NCBI GenBank assembly: GCA_963377175.1
Contig: CAUJNA010000845.1
Location: forward strand, 55,001 to 119,000
DNA length: 64,000 bases
Direction of reading: 5' to 3'
Source of the DNA: Effrenium voratum
Lineage: Eukaryota; Sar; Dinophyceae; Suessiales; Symbiodiniaceae
A program made the translations under genes and the position numbers. Shown piece after piece: positions 32,508 through 44,534 of this stretch. Under the pieces are notes generated by a model. The model saw only the letters and a program-made list of their open reading frames with translations. It was not told the DNA's origin and ran no database searches. Numbering within the stretch: position 1 is the first letter of the stretch; each line of letters starts with the position of its first letter.

Positions 32508-33345
32508 GAGTTCCTGGACATCAACACGCGGCAGATCATGGGTCACATTCCGAAGTTTGTCTTCAACAAGAGTGTTGCTCCCGAGGGTCCTTGGCAGCAC
32601 CTCCCAACCGTGATCATGGCGCCGGCGTGCGTGCCAGCTGGCGGCAACTTCACCTCAAAAGCCGCGGTCGTCAAAATCACAGGCCCATCGGAAGACATTG
32701 TCAAGGGTGCCATTGATTCCAGGGTCTCATTGACTATGCAAGAGATCAAAACCATTTGCGTGTGGCGGGGCGGCTCAACTCCATCCCAAGGCAGTGGGAA
32801 GAAGGGAGGGGTGACCAAATATGATTGGCAAAAGCAGTTAGTGGCAATAGTCTACACCAGCTCAACAGACGAAGAGAAGCAATCCATCCTGGAGAAGTGG
32901 GTTGGCAAAAAGGCTGCTGACAAAAACGATGAGAAGGAAGACCATGATGCAATTTTGAAAATGACAGCAGCTTTGGGTGAGAAGGAGGCGGCTCATTTTG
33001 CCGACATCGCAAAGCACGCAGCTCAGGAACTGGAAGTAGCAGATGCCCGCAAACGCGAAAAGGCAGCCGCACGAGCAAAGATTGCCGAAGCTGAGTCGAT
33101 TGCTCGAAACACAGCAGCAGAGCAAAGCTTGCAAGCTGTGCACAAACCTCAGGACGAAGCTGCAGCAGCACCAGAGGAGAAGGAGAAACGAACCATGTCC
33201 AACCCACCTGTGTCAAAGGTGCGCGCCCCTCGACAGTTTGTGGATCTATTGCCTGCCGACGTCGATTACCTTTATTTCTATTGGCTGCCTGAGAAGAAGA
33301 AGGTCTGGGCGCAATTCAAAGGTCGCCCAGCTCAGTTTAATATAG
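32508..33345 (+). CDS. gene H, exon with Lys/Glu/Ala coiled-coil region
   Basis: A TTGCGCAAG acceptor starts E-F-L-D-I-N-T-R-Q-I-M-G-H-I-P-K-F-V-F, followed by a globular part with G-S-G-K-K-G-G-V-T-K-Y. A long charged Ala/Glu/Lys helix follows (E-K-E-A-A-H-F-A-D-I-A-K-H to E-E-K-E-K-R), likely a coiled coil. A C-terminal part reads D-V-D-Y-L-Y-F-Y-W-L-P-E-K-K-K. The exon ends in phase 1 at a GTTTTGG donor (33346) and joins in frame to 33613. At least one earlier exon must exist because no ATG start is near. Function unknown. Confidence 0.6.
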
Positions 33346-33612
33346 GTTTTGGTACAGCCTGCCCATTTGAACTGAAACGTTTTGCCACTCCCCTCAACTC
33401 AAAACCATTTCCATGAAGGGTCCCAACGAGTTTGGTCGACTTTAACACGTTAGTCGCGGTTCTGTTGAGGGCGCTGCTCCAAACAACAGTGATGTGTTGA
33501 GGTTTGCTTGCTTTTCTGATTCGATGTTCACCACGCAGCTATGAATCAACGAGTCATTATTGATGAAGAATTTAGTGTAGTAGTGTTGCTTTCTTTCTGC
33601 AACTTGAAACAG

Positions 33613-33866
33613 CTGAAGGTGATGGATTAGATGGCTACCAAAAAAGCAAGAGGGCCTCATGGGAGGGTGACAGCGAAGATGCAAAGGTGGCTGCAGCCCG
33701 CTTGGTTTTTAAATTTGTAGAAAAGACTCGGAATCAGGCATTGAAGTTGGAGCCAATGTACACTAAGCCAAGTGACGAGTGCATCCTGCAAGCCATCAGA
33801 GCTGCGGGCGGCGCGGTTCCGCATGTCGAGGCCGAGGCCGCATCATCATCGGCCCGGCCATCTTGA
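33613..33866 (+). CDS. gene H, terminal exon
   Basis: After a TTGAAACAG acceptor the frame, in phase with the previous exon, reads A-E-G-D-G-L-D-G-Y-Q-K-S-K-R-A-S-W and A-A-A-R-L-V-F-K-F-V-E-K, then an Ala/Ser/Glu-rich tail ending S-S-S-A-R-P-S and TGA at 33864-33866. The intron is 267 bp, GT-AG. The S-W...A-A-A-x-x-V-F-K-F pattern looks like a small alpha/beta module. This is the last gene of the plus-strand block, and the satellite begins 290 bp later. Confidence 0.58.
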
Positions 33867-34151
33867 ACAGCAGACTAAGCTGATTGTGGTGTCACATGTT
33901 GTCCCCCATTTGTGATTTTCTTGTTTCCCGAATACTTTGTGAACAGTGAAACTTAGTTTACCCTGAATCACATCCGGTGTACTTTGCTTGGTTTGCATCC
34001 TGGAGCTCTTGAATTCAGCCTGACAGCAAGCGAAATATGCTCAAAGCCTTTGCAGGGGGGGGGGGTCAGGGGGGGCTGCTGTAGCCCCTCATGACTTTAA
34101 CACCACCCGACATAGGGTACCGAGGTGAATAACAAATTTCTGCGCGGGTGC

Positions 34152-34351
34152 CTGTGTGTGTGTGTGTTTGCGTGTATTTGTGCGCGTGTGTGTGTGTGTG
34201 TGTGGTGAGTGTGGTGTGTGTGGTGTGTGTGTGGTGAGTGTGGTCTGTGTGGTCTGTGTGTGTGTGGTGTGTGTGTGTGTGGTGTGTGTGTGTGTGTGGT
34301 GTGTGTGGTGTGTGTGGTGTGTGTGGTGTGTGTGGTGTGTGTGGTGTGTGT

Positions 34352-34408
<57 letters not shown>

Positions 34409-34436
34409 TGGTGTGTGTGGTGTGTGTGGTGTGTGT

Positions 34437-34477
<41 letters not shown>

Positions 34478-34691
34478 TGTGTGTGTGGTGTGTGTGGTGT
34501 GGTGTGTGTGTGTGTGTGGTGTGTGTGGTGTGTGTGTGTGTGTGGTGTGTGTGGTGTGTGTGGTGTGTGTGGTGTGTGTGGTGTGTGTGGTGTGTGTGGT
34601 GTGTGTGGTGTGTGTGTGTGTGTGGTGTGTGTGGTGTGTGTGGTGTGTGTGGTGTGTGTGGTGTGTGTGTGGTGTGTGTGTGTGTGTGTGT

Positions 34692-34730
<39 letters not shown>

Positions 34731-35829
34731 GTGTGGGCGTGTGCGGTGTGGTGGGTTTGTGGTGTGCGTGTGGCGTGCGTGTGGTGTGGGTGTGGAGTGT
34801 GGGTTGGTGTGGGTGTGGGTGTGTGTGTGTGTGGTTGCGTGCGTCGCGTGTGCGTGCGTGCGTATGCGTGCGTGTGGTGCGTGGGTGCGTGGGTGCGTGG
34901 TGTGCGTGGGTGCGTGGGTGCGTGGGTGCGTGGGTGCGTGGGTGCGTGGGTGCGTGGGTATGTGTGTGTGTGTGTGTGGTGCCTTGTGTGTTTGTGCGTG
35001 TGTGTGTGTGTGTGTGTTTGTGCGTTTGTGTGTTTGTGTGTTTGTGTGTTTGTGTGTTTGTGTGTTTGTGTGTTTGTGTGTTTGTGTTTGTTTTGTGTTT
35101 TTGTGTTTGTGTTTTGTGTGTTTGTGTGTGTGGTTTGTGTGTTTGTGTGTTTGTGTGTTTGTGTGTTTGTGTGTTTGTGTGTTTGTGTGGTGTTTGTGTG
35201 TTTGTGTGTTTGTGTGTTTTGTGTGTTTTTGTTGTGTTGTGTGTGTTTGTGTGTTTTTTGTGTGTGTTGTGTGTTTGTGTGTTTGTGTGTTTGAGTGTGT
35301 TTGTGTGTTGTGTGTGTGTTGTGTGTTTGTGTGTTTGTGTGTTGTGTGTGTGTGTTTGTGTGTGTTGTGTGTGTTGTGTGTTTGTGTGTTTGTGTGTTTG
35401 TGTGTTTGTTGTGTGTTTGTGTGTTTGTGTGTTGTGTGTTTGTGTGTTGTGTGTTTGTGTGTTTGTGTGTTGTGTGTGTTTGTGTGTTTGTGTGTTTGTG
35501 TGTTTGTGTTGTGTGTGTGCTGTTTTTGTGTTTTTGTGTTGTGGGTTTTTGTGTTTTTGTTTGTTGTTGTGTTTTGTGTGTGTTTGTGTTGTTTGTGTTT
35601 TTGTGTTTTTGTGTTTGTGTGTTTGTGTGTTTGTGTGTGGTGTGTTTGTGTTTGTGTGTTTGTGTGTTTTGTGTGTGTGTTTGTGTGTTGTGTGTTTGTG
35701 TTTTGTGTTTGTGTGTTTGTGTGTTTTGTGTGTTTGTGTGGTGTGTTTGTGGGTTGGCGTGTGGGTGTGTGTGTGCGTGCAGCGCTTGCGCGTGCGCGTG
35801 CGTTGCGTGCGTGCGTGCGGTGTGCGTGC

Positions 35830-35888
<59 letters not shown>

Positions 35889-35960
35889 TGGGTGGGTGGG
35901 TGGGTGGGTGGGTGGGTGGGTGGGTGGGTGGGTGGGTGTGTGTGTGTGTCTGTGTGTGTG
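34152..35960. repeat. 1.8-kb compound GT-rich satellite
   Basis: Almost every base on the plus strand is G or T. Sub-blocks differ in unit: TGTGTGGTG about 34200-34730; GTGCGTGGG about 34740-34975; TTTGTGTG about 34985-35750; GTGC about 35770-35890; GGGT about 35887-35937. All are derivable from (GT)n by point change and expansion. Very long frames on both strands (over 600 codons) are artefacts of the repeat. The purine/pyrimidine alternation could adopt left-handed helix. A G-run and a GGGGGG repeat precede it at 34056-34076. Confidence 0.97.
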
Positions 35961-38900
35961 TTTTTTTGAAGGCACCAGTTTTCAGCTCGGTTCAGCGAAA
36001 AGACCATTGTTGGGGGGTCCCTCTGGTCTCTACCGATCAGCTTGGCGCCTGGCGACGCATGGGGACTTCTGGGCCCAGTTCGGCACTTCTGCCGTGGGGT
36101 CGACGCAAAGCATCGAGCCCGGAGGATAGCAGTAGCAGGGCGCCTGGCCAGTGAATTCACCAAAGGAGTCGCTGAATACAAATACCTCACTTCGTGAGTG
36201 GATTGGCCAAGAAAAGTCCAAACTTTCTGTTTGTCACAAACATGAGTTGGAAGTCGAGGAACTCAGGGAGTGAGTGGGTGGAGTAGCCACAAAATGCCTA
36301 AACTCCAAAGTGTCCAATACTGATTCAGCAGCAAAGAGAGCCATTGGAAGATCACGACTTTTAATGAATGGTTGTTTGTCCCGAAAGAAAACGTCGCAAA
36401 TGGTCACCATGAGGTTGAGGTTGGTTTCCAGGGGAGCCAAAAGGAAACCCACCTTTTTGGGAGTCCACTGACTTGGCCCACATCTACGGTGCACAGAAAC
36501 ATCATACGTTCGGATTCTAGTCAACCCTAAAACATAAATTCACGTTGGAGACCCTGGACTGGTACGGTGGAGTCCGAAAGTACGGAAAAGCAAAAAGGGG
36601 CCTAGGTCCCTCTTGACCCCAAAAAGGGCCTTGTCCCCCTGTCTTGGTTTAGCGTATGTCGCAGCAAGCTTTGTTCTTTGCACCCGACTCAAAAGCAAGC
36701 GAACCACATAACACAGGTGGCATCCCCAGCAACCTCAAAAGGACTGTTCCTAAGCTACCCCAAAGCAGTGAATCAGAGGCGAGTGGGGTGAAGGGTTTTC
36801 TGAGACCTGATTAAGGCTTGAGAGTCACATATGTCTACTTGGGAGCTTGTTATCTCTGTCACACATGTCAACTTCGGATTTATCCCAAAGACATACTATC
36901 CAGGGGCTTTAGCGGGTGAGTTAATTCCTTTTTGTTGCAGACGAATCTGAAATTAGCCTCTGCCGATGTGCCGATGAGAGAAACTCTCTTTCAGGGCAAC
37001 CATTGCTGTTCAGGGGGCAAAGGCCAAATCCTGAACACGGTGCCTATGCCTTCTCGGAGTGGATTGTACCAGTACTAATCAACTGGGCGCCTTGCGATCC
37101 ACCCGGCAAATGTACTCTACCAGCTTTTTAAGTGGCTTGAAGTGCAGCTGAGAACTCAAATACATTTACCAGCTCCCTTTCATACAGGCAGGGGAAAACT
37201 AGGCAATTAGGAAAGCCTAGCCTAGCAACAAACAAAACCAGGGCAAATGATCAACTTCAAGCTTATTCCGGGTACAAACCTCTCCCCAAGACCTTATTTG
37301 GTCTTAGTTTACCTTTTCTTCATAGAGGCATGCTGGAAACTAACTGGGTTCGATAAAACCCTCAACAGCTTTCCAGGAATCCATCCTTCCAGAAACCATC
37401 AAAAGCACGTTTGAACAGAGCAACTCTTCAAAATAACGGAGAAGGGATCAACTCCTAGAACCATACTTCGAAAGGTGGCTTAAGGATATGCAAATCCAAA
37501 CCTAATGCCATGAAACCCCTTGGCCCGCCCCGACGATGATCTCCAGCTGAAGAACGTCGTGTCCTGCACGGTCTTTCACCTCGAGCAGTCCAAAACACTC
37601 CGGGTTTGTCTCGAAATGGGGAAATCCAGAAACTTGTGGTTTCCGTTTGGTGTCCCTTCAAAAGCAACCCAAAAAGGGTTCCCGGCAACCCAAAAAAACA
37701 TGTTCCGCCGTGTGGCTTTGAACATCACCTAGGCCCTTGGTGGCTGAGGCATCAACCACCAGCGGCAGGCACAGGAAGCCATCCACATCCTGGGCTGAAG
37801 GAATCCACGAGTGAGTTCCCTGTGCAAAGGTTTGCCTCAAAATGGAAACCAAAACCCAACGATTGGTATTGGTTAGGTTGCCTTTTACAGGACAAGAGGG
37901 TAGCCTCAAACAGCATATTATGCAAATCAGGTTTTTCAGCTGCCCTCTCAACTTGTTCCCGACCTGCACATGTTTTGCCTCTTGCCCTGCATATCACGGG
38001 TCTGGGGTTCTGGACACGGGGTCTGGCAAAATTACAAGACATCCATCCTTCTTGGTGTCCTTGTGGGAAGATGAACTGGTTGCCTGCGCTTTTGTGAAAA
38101 AGACCCTCGCATCAATCGACCGGCTGTTGATTAATCCGGAGCCGGCACCCAACCCTGTCGACCACCCAAAAACCCCGCCTCCACTCGTCCCACCGTACCA
38201 CCACGGCCCTTTGCTTGTTGCGGTCGCACGTCCTGCGGGCCGAGTGCCACGACTGAATGGAGGGACATGAGCAACTCATGACTCAGCTGTTCGTTGATCC
38301 CTTCCAAAGTCAAACTTTTGAGTGTGAAGTCCGAAAGTCTAAAAAGCCTGAGAACCAACAAATTACTCTTAGTATCCTGATTGGAGGACCGCTTCTTCCT
38401 TTGCATTACAGCAGCCTTCTGGTGGGCTCTATGTCTTGTTTGTTCCCCAGCTCAGGTTTTGCATGGCGTGACTGTTGTCCATCCGCTGTAGTGATGTGGC
38501 CAAACAAGGTCCGAGGGCCGCACGGCTTCCTGTGGGACACATGGCTGCGAAATGTCCCTCCGACAGCGGGAGGTGCACCAAACAACCATGGGTCATGTAG
38601 ATGACGGGTGGTTTGTCTCAGTATTGGTAGGCTTTCAGCTTTCCCAACTGGTGCGAAGTGCCCTTGCGAGTCCCGGATTTCAGCGTGTGTGCCATGCCAC
38701 GGCATGGTCAAAACTCCTCCAGCGGACCATGGTGACCGGTGGTTCCCGGCTCAACCCTTTGAATGTCAGCTTGTTTAAACCACCATATTGTTGAGACAAC
38801 CTCCTTTTGGTTTTTCTGAAGGGGGACAACATATGGTCGTTCAAACCAATCTTGCAACCAACCCTGGTTCGTGCCCCTTTCCTGAGAGAGTTCGGCGCCC

Positions 38901-41900
38901 GTTTAAAGGGAAACACACATTTTGCAGGGTTCACACAAATCATCAGTCCGCCAAATAAACCCCTTTTGAAATGGCCCAACAACAAGTGATGATATGGCCC
39001 AAAAGGTGATATGTTCACACCAACCCAAAGTGGAAACTTAGGAAGCTCTGTCTTGGTCAGCTATTGCTGTCACAGGCCTCGTCGCCCATATCCATCCACT
39101 TGTGCAGCACATAGGTGCCCAGGATCTCCCGCATCTCCTGCCAAGCAGCAAAGCGAGCAGAACCAAGGCCGATTTCCATTTGACTGTTGAAGGATTTGGT
39201 TCGTATACCTTGACCAATCGGGTCTTACAAGGCCTTGCTTGGCCCGCTGTCGCTGGGTTTGTTTCAAAGAGAAAACCGACATCTCGGAAGGGTTCGCCAA
39301 ACCCATTTTGTGCGCAACTATAATCATTCAGCGGGTGTCCCCAGACATGTCATTGCATCAAACAAAGTCGAATTCGTTGTACTTGGAACAATCCAGGCGA
39401 ATCTAACCACACCTCTGGGCAGCTGAGTTGTAACCCAGCCCTGCAAGTCTGGCTCAGCTTTCGCCCCCAACCAAAAAATCGACTTTGATTCTGGCCCATA
39501 TTTAGTGAACCTTAAAATGTAAGCTATGCTCAAGAAATCCAAGTGACATGTACTGGAATTCATTCCGCCCAGGCTCTACACCAAGCCAGGGGCTGTCCAA
39601 ATGCTCCGAGTTCAGCTCCTGACTGTTGGCCTCCTTCAAATCCTCCAACTTCCGGCGAAGGAACCTGAGCCGTGATCACAGGGACATACGGGTTCACCTC
39701 AGATTGGATAGGCGCTTCCAGCTTTGCTCTTTCTTTTCTTTTCTTTTTGGGGGGGGGGACACCTTTATCTTGGTTGGGTTTGAGGGGAAAGGAGAGGAAA
39801 CCATTTTGATTTGGTAATTGAATCTTACTTGGGGACAAATGCATATGGGTAATGGAATCCCTTGGGAACCCCTCTATTAATGTCAAAGGAACCGGCCGAT
39901 CTGACCCATATCCATAGGGCCCACCACTTTGGGCCATCAAAACAGTGCTGAAAGAGCATCAACCGGGGGAGCTTCCACAGAACGGGTATATACTGGCACT
40001 GTTCTATAGATTCCCACCAGATTTGGTAGAAGGTGCTCGACATCTGCAACTCGGGAGATTTCTTAGGCTTTTCAAGCCTGTCCATAGGAAAATCTGGAGG
40101 ACCGACAAGCGGCTCCCTGACACAGTTCTCTGGCAATTCTTCCGATGGGCTTTCAATGGTAGGCTGGTACCATCCAAAGCACGCCTTGGGTGCTTGCAGC
40201 TCTTTGCGGTCCCGGTAGGGCCCCTGAAGTGAGTGCGTTCGGCGGCTCAAACGAGCTGGCTGGAACGGACCAAAACGGGTGTCTGCAAACTACAAGAAAC
40301 AGATCTGTCGCGTTTGCTTCTGGGCGAACTGAACAACTACAGGCTCTTAGGCATCAGCAGGGACAGCAGGATACTCTGCTGAGTCTTACTAAATTGATGC
40401 AACTTTTGAATTTCCTGGTTGTGCGCTTTGTTTTGAGTATCTTTCGGGTTTCATGTTAGCCTTGCTCGTTGTTTGGATGGCCTCCGCTCTCTGGGTTGGC
40501 GTTGGGCACCCGGGCACATCGGTCAATGGCACCAGTCTGCTGGAGAGGATCACTTCTGGCCTCGACACGCGTCCATGGGCAAAAGCACCTGTCTCAGCTG
40601 TTGCCCCCCAAAAGCAAACCGCACATTTATTCAAGGCTGAATCTGAAAAGCAAAGGTAAGTCATATTTAGTCTCAGCCTGAAAAGTAAGATCATGCCAAG
40701 AAAGAGACCCCAGAAAAGGCGAGCTATGTCTGGCTATGAAAAACCGTGCCATAGTTGGCTTTAAAGGGAAGCAGGACCTCCAGCAAGAAGTCGGACAAAA
40801 GGAACAGCCCCAGGCCGTCTCAAGCATGCACACTTTGCAAACGCAAGCCCTCGAACTGCGACAGGGTTCCTCAAAAGATCTATCCCAACATCACCTTCCG
40901 GAGATCCTTTCAAGCTGGTGGAGGATGTTGGGGTTTGTTGTCATTTGGCCATGGGTCAAAATCCCGTACCCCGAGTAAACATCCCAATCCCCACTGAAAT
41001 AGGTTCTAAAATGGGTGGTGCACCTACCAACCACAATAGGGATCCCATTGGTTTTGACCCACAGCCATTTGAGGCACTCTGGGCTCCGAGATGCCGGCTC
41101 CGTCTTGCTGCCCAGCACCCACCCCAGCTTCACCTCGGAAGGCGCTCGGAGCTTCGCGGAGTTCGCGAGTCGCATGAGTCGGTACGGTGGACGTTTTGCA
41201 GGCAAAGCAACCACATGCAAACCCACAATGCCGCATGGTATGCCACAGTAAATTAAGGCAAAGTTGAGGAATTCCCCCGTGTTCGTGAAACAATTCGCAA
41301 CTTTTTCGGGCATCTACCGGGGCTCTTTGGAGCCTCCCCGAAAGGAATCTGAAGGAACCGAACGGCTCTGATCCAAGGGTTCGGATTGAAGGGCACACCG
41401 AGCGTATCTCCTTGGGATGGGATCCGCAATAACCGTCCTCGAAGCATGAAGCACCGGGATACCCATTGGAAGGTGTTGGACCTGGGTTCTCTGGGCACGG
41501 CGGATTCTAGCGATGGTAGGTTGCGGAACGAGTTGAACATCCAGTAAATGACCATTCTGGGTGAGGTGCTCAAGATTGACACCATCCAAAAAGGAAATCC
41601 AAAGGGTAGGGTTCCCTGTTTTTGCGGATAAACCATAATGAAACACCTCAGCTCTTCGAATTGTCTCGTAGTTTCCCCAGGGGAATGGAGGATCTGCTTC
41701 GCTTGTTGGTTGAATTCAGGCAGAAACCGACATAGCTTATTTTGGCACAAGCAAAAGAGAAAGCCCAAACAATGACGCTGGACTGCGGTCAGGATGCCCG
41801 ACTAGTCAATGGGGGCTTCCCCTTTTTCAGGCCCCTTCTGAAGTGCTCTTTGATTCTTCCAGGCCAAATCAAAAGTCCCAACCTGTCTCAACCATGATGT

Positions 41901-42706
41901 CTGTCGGAAATTCCCCTTTCTGCGCTAAGTAGGATTCCCAAAGACTACTTGATGGGGCTCCCATCACCAAGCAGAGCCCAACAGAGCCCCGGGCATTCTG
42001 CGTGTAGCCGTTGTTCCCCAAGGACTTCGCATCCTGAGTTCCCGATTCCGCGTGCCCCTTCCCGGCCCCCCTGGAGGGCACAATTTACGAACCAGACACC
42101 CTGACAGATCACAAGGGCTGTGTTTTGCTCGTGTTCAAGACTCCAAGTGCTGTCCAAAACGCATCCCTTGACGGATTGCGGTTGAACGGACAACCATAGC
42201 ATCTGTTTTGTCAGCCGCCCATCGTCTGCCATGGTTGTGTGCATGTTAACAACATCAAGGAACCATACGAATACTAAACACAGCGGTGAACTCGACGGTT
42301 CCTGGTATCTTCCTTCGGAGCCATTCGAGGTAAGCCAGACAGCGCATGACTGCCCGTCTGCCGGCTATCTGAGGGGCTGGCCAGCAGCCAAAGCTCCCAC
42401 GCCTGCCAGCAGCGTGGGTGGTGAACAAATGGTGGCTGGTTCCTCGCTTCTAAGGAGGAATCCCAAAGGCCCCGCCGTCAACTCTCCATTTCAACAAGCT
42501 TAACCGTACTTGAACACCAAGTTGTTTGAAGAACATCCCTTGGGCTCCCCTTAAAAGGTGACCAGGGTGCGCGTTTCATGAGGGTATGCTGTTTCTGGGG
42601 TTTGCAGGAAACCCAAAAGGAAAGCCACCAGTCTGCATGTCTGGTAGGCAAAGGATCACCATCATTATGGTGAGTCCAAGGGAGTGCTGAGCAAAAGCTG
42701 ACATAC

Positions 42707-42824
42707 GGGTATGGGTCAAAAATCAGCAACCAAAGGACCGCAGGTTTTCATCTTTGGTTCCATTTAAAAGGGTGCCGTTTTCGCCGTTTTGGGGTTACCC
42801 TAGTTTGGACCCACAGCCATATGC
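42707..42824 (+). repeat. dispersed repeat, copy 1
   Basis: It starts GGGTATGGGTCAAAAATC, contains GGACCGCAGGTTTT and CCATTTAAAAGGGT, and ends CCCACAGCCATATGC. The same order of words occurs at 44427-44534 in the same orientation with many small indels, so the two are diverged copies of one repeat. A partial third match (GACCCACAGCCAT) is at 41056-41068. Nature unknown. Confidence 0.75.
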
Positions 42825-44426
42825 CCCAACCCAAACTGGCCTTCTCTGCGGACTCCTGGCGCTCATTCAAGTCGTAGAAGCTCAACCTCGACCGAGGGGG
42901 GCGGTGCGAAAAAAAAAATCTGCGAACGGGTCCTGGACCCGCCCCAACCAGATTTGCGGGCTCGTCTTTCTGTCAGACCCCAGTGGTTTTGTGGGCCCAG
43001 AAACAGCCCCAGGCCGGAGGTGTTGGAACTAAAAAGGCAAAATAGAGGTGAAATTGCATGGTGTCGGGTGGAAAAACGGAGCCTCCTGTCTGAATGGATC
43101 AGCTGGTTGATGCCAGGCTGACCGTTCGTTGGCGCAGACAATCTTCTCTTGACGAACCGCTTGGACATAGGGGATCTTGTCTTCCAGCGACTTGAACAAG
43201 CGTGGTGGCTTGTTGGCCTCGCGAAGGAATGTCTCAATCGAAAGTCTAAAACTTGTCAGCATACTCCAGGTAGGAGGGCACGTCAATCTGGGTGCGGGGA
43301 ACCTTCCTGTCTGGCGCGGCGCAAACGCTTAAAAACCGGGAGTGAGGTTTTGTGACAACAAAAGCATCAACTGGGGAAGTACGGCTCAGTCATCGCAAAA
43401 CATAGCAAAACACTACTCCCGTCTGCATGACTACTTTGTCGAAATTCGAATTCCTGGAAAACACGGAAGAGCGCCCAGCGACCTTGGCGCAATGCCTCAA
43501 CGGCTCAAACAGAAACTGACACCCTGTAAACAAGTAAGTGAGCAGAGCCCAAAACCCATGGATGTTGGTTCTACCAGAATGGTTCTAATGTGTATTTTTG
43601 TTGAAACAGACCTGACTACAATGCCCTCTCTAAAGCAGCGAGAAGAAGCCCTTGCTGAACTAGTCGTATTCTAACCAAAAGGGGGGGTCATAGTTTCTCT
43701 TGAAAAGAAATCGAGGAAAGCAACACATTTGGCTTGATCATCTATTCGAGGATCGGTAAGGAAAATTGGGCGGAGACGCCTAACTCCTGGTTTTGTGTGA
43801 AACTGTGAATTTGGTCCGTCCCCCTTATCCATCCAACATCAACAATAGACTGCCACTATAATATTGTCAGTGAATCATATCAGCCACACTCCATACTGAC
43901 ATGGGATCTTGATGAGTAAGCCCCATTCCCTCCCGAGAACTTGAGTGAAATTCCCCAAGGACATCCCAGCAAATGACGGTAATGACGTTGAACTGTACTC
44001 CTGCACATGTCTGATACGAACGACACAACATCGATGGAAGGGAAACCAACTGGCAGCCAACCACCTACGGGGGTCCTGAAAAGCTTCAGACGCTCATGTC
44101 TCCACCTCATACTGTGGATGAGCAAAGTCAGAATCGAGCTAGTTGGGATTAACTATTACAAAATGGATGTCGTCCATCTGCAGTAGCAGGGGAAGGAATC
44201 CCATACAGTAGTCAAAAGAAATCAACCACTTTGATATCACAGAGGTGAATTTCCAGAACCATGTGGGATGCATAACAACATCGTAGGGCCGCGGCCGGCA
44301 CAAGTTGTCCCCATTCACGGTTTGAGCCTCGCGAGAACTGAATCAAATTGTGCTCTCGAGGAGAGCAACTCTCTGCTCCAAAGCGCAGGGGTGAAATCGA
44401 GACGACCGTGTCTTGCTGAAGAGGGG

Positions 44427-44534
44427 GGGTGTGGGTCAAAATCAAGCCACCAGGAATTGGACCGCAGGTTTTAGTCCATGTTTCCATTTACCAGGGTTCC
44501 GTTTTGGGGCTATTTCTGGCCCACAGCCATATGC
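44427..44534 (+). repeat. dispersed repeat, copy 2
   Basis: Second copy of the element at 42707-42824. Shared words in order: GGGT(A/G)(T)GGGTCAAAA, GGACCGCAGGTTTT, TTCCATTTA, GGGT(G/T)CCGTTTTGGGG, CCCACAGCCATATGC. It is about 10 bp shorter. No coding potential is evident in either copy. Confidence 0.75.

Noticed and set aside
34089..36190. Very long open frames (up to about 700 codons, His/Thr- or Cys/Val-rich) on both strands
   Set aside because: They are produced by the GT-rich satellite, which lacks stop codons in several frames. No start context, motif or flanking exon supports them.
43029..43286. Minus-strand 85-codon frame with mild coding character
   Set aside because: A short stretch looks exon-like, but no partner exon, start, stop context or family could be found. 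It is mentioned only within the gene-poor stretch.
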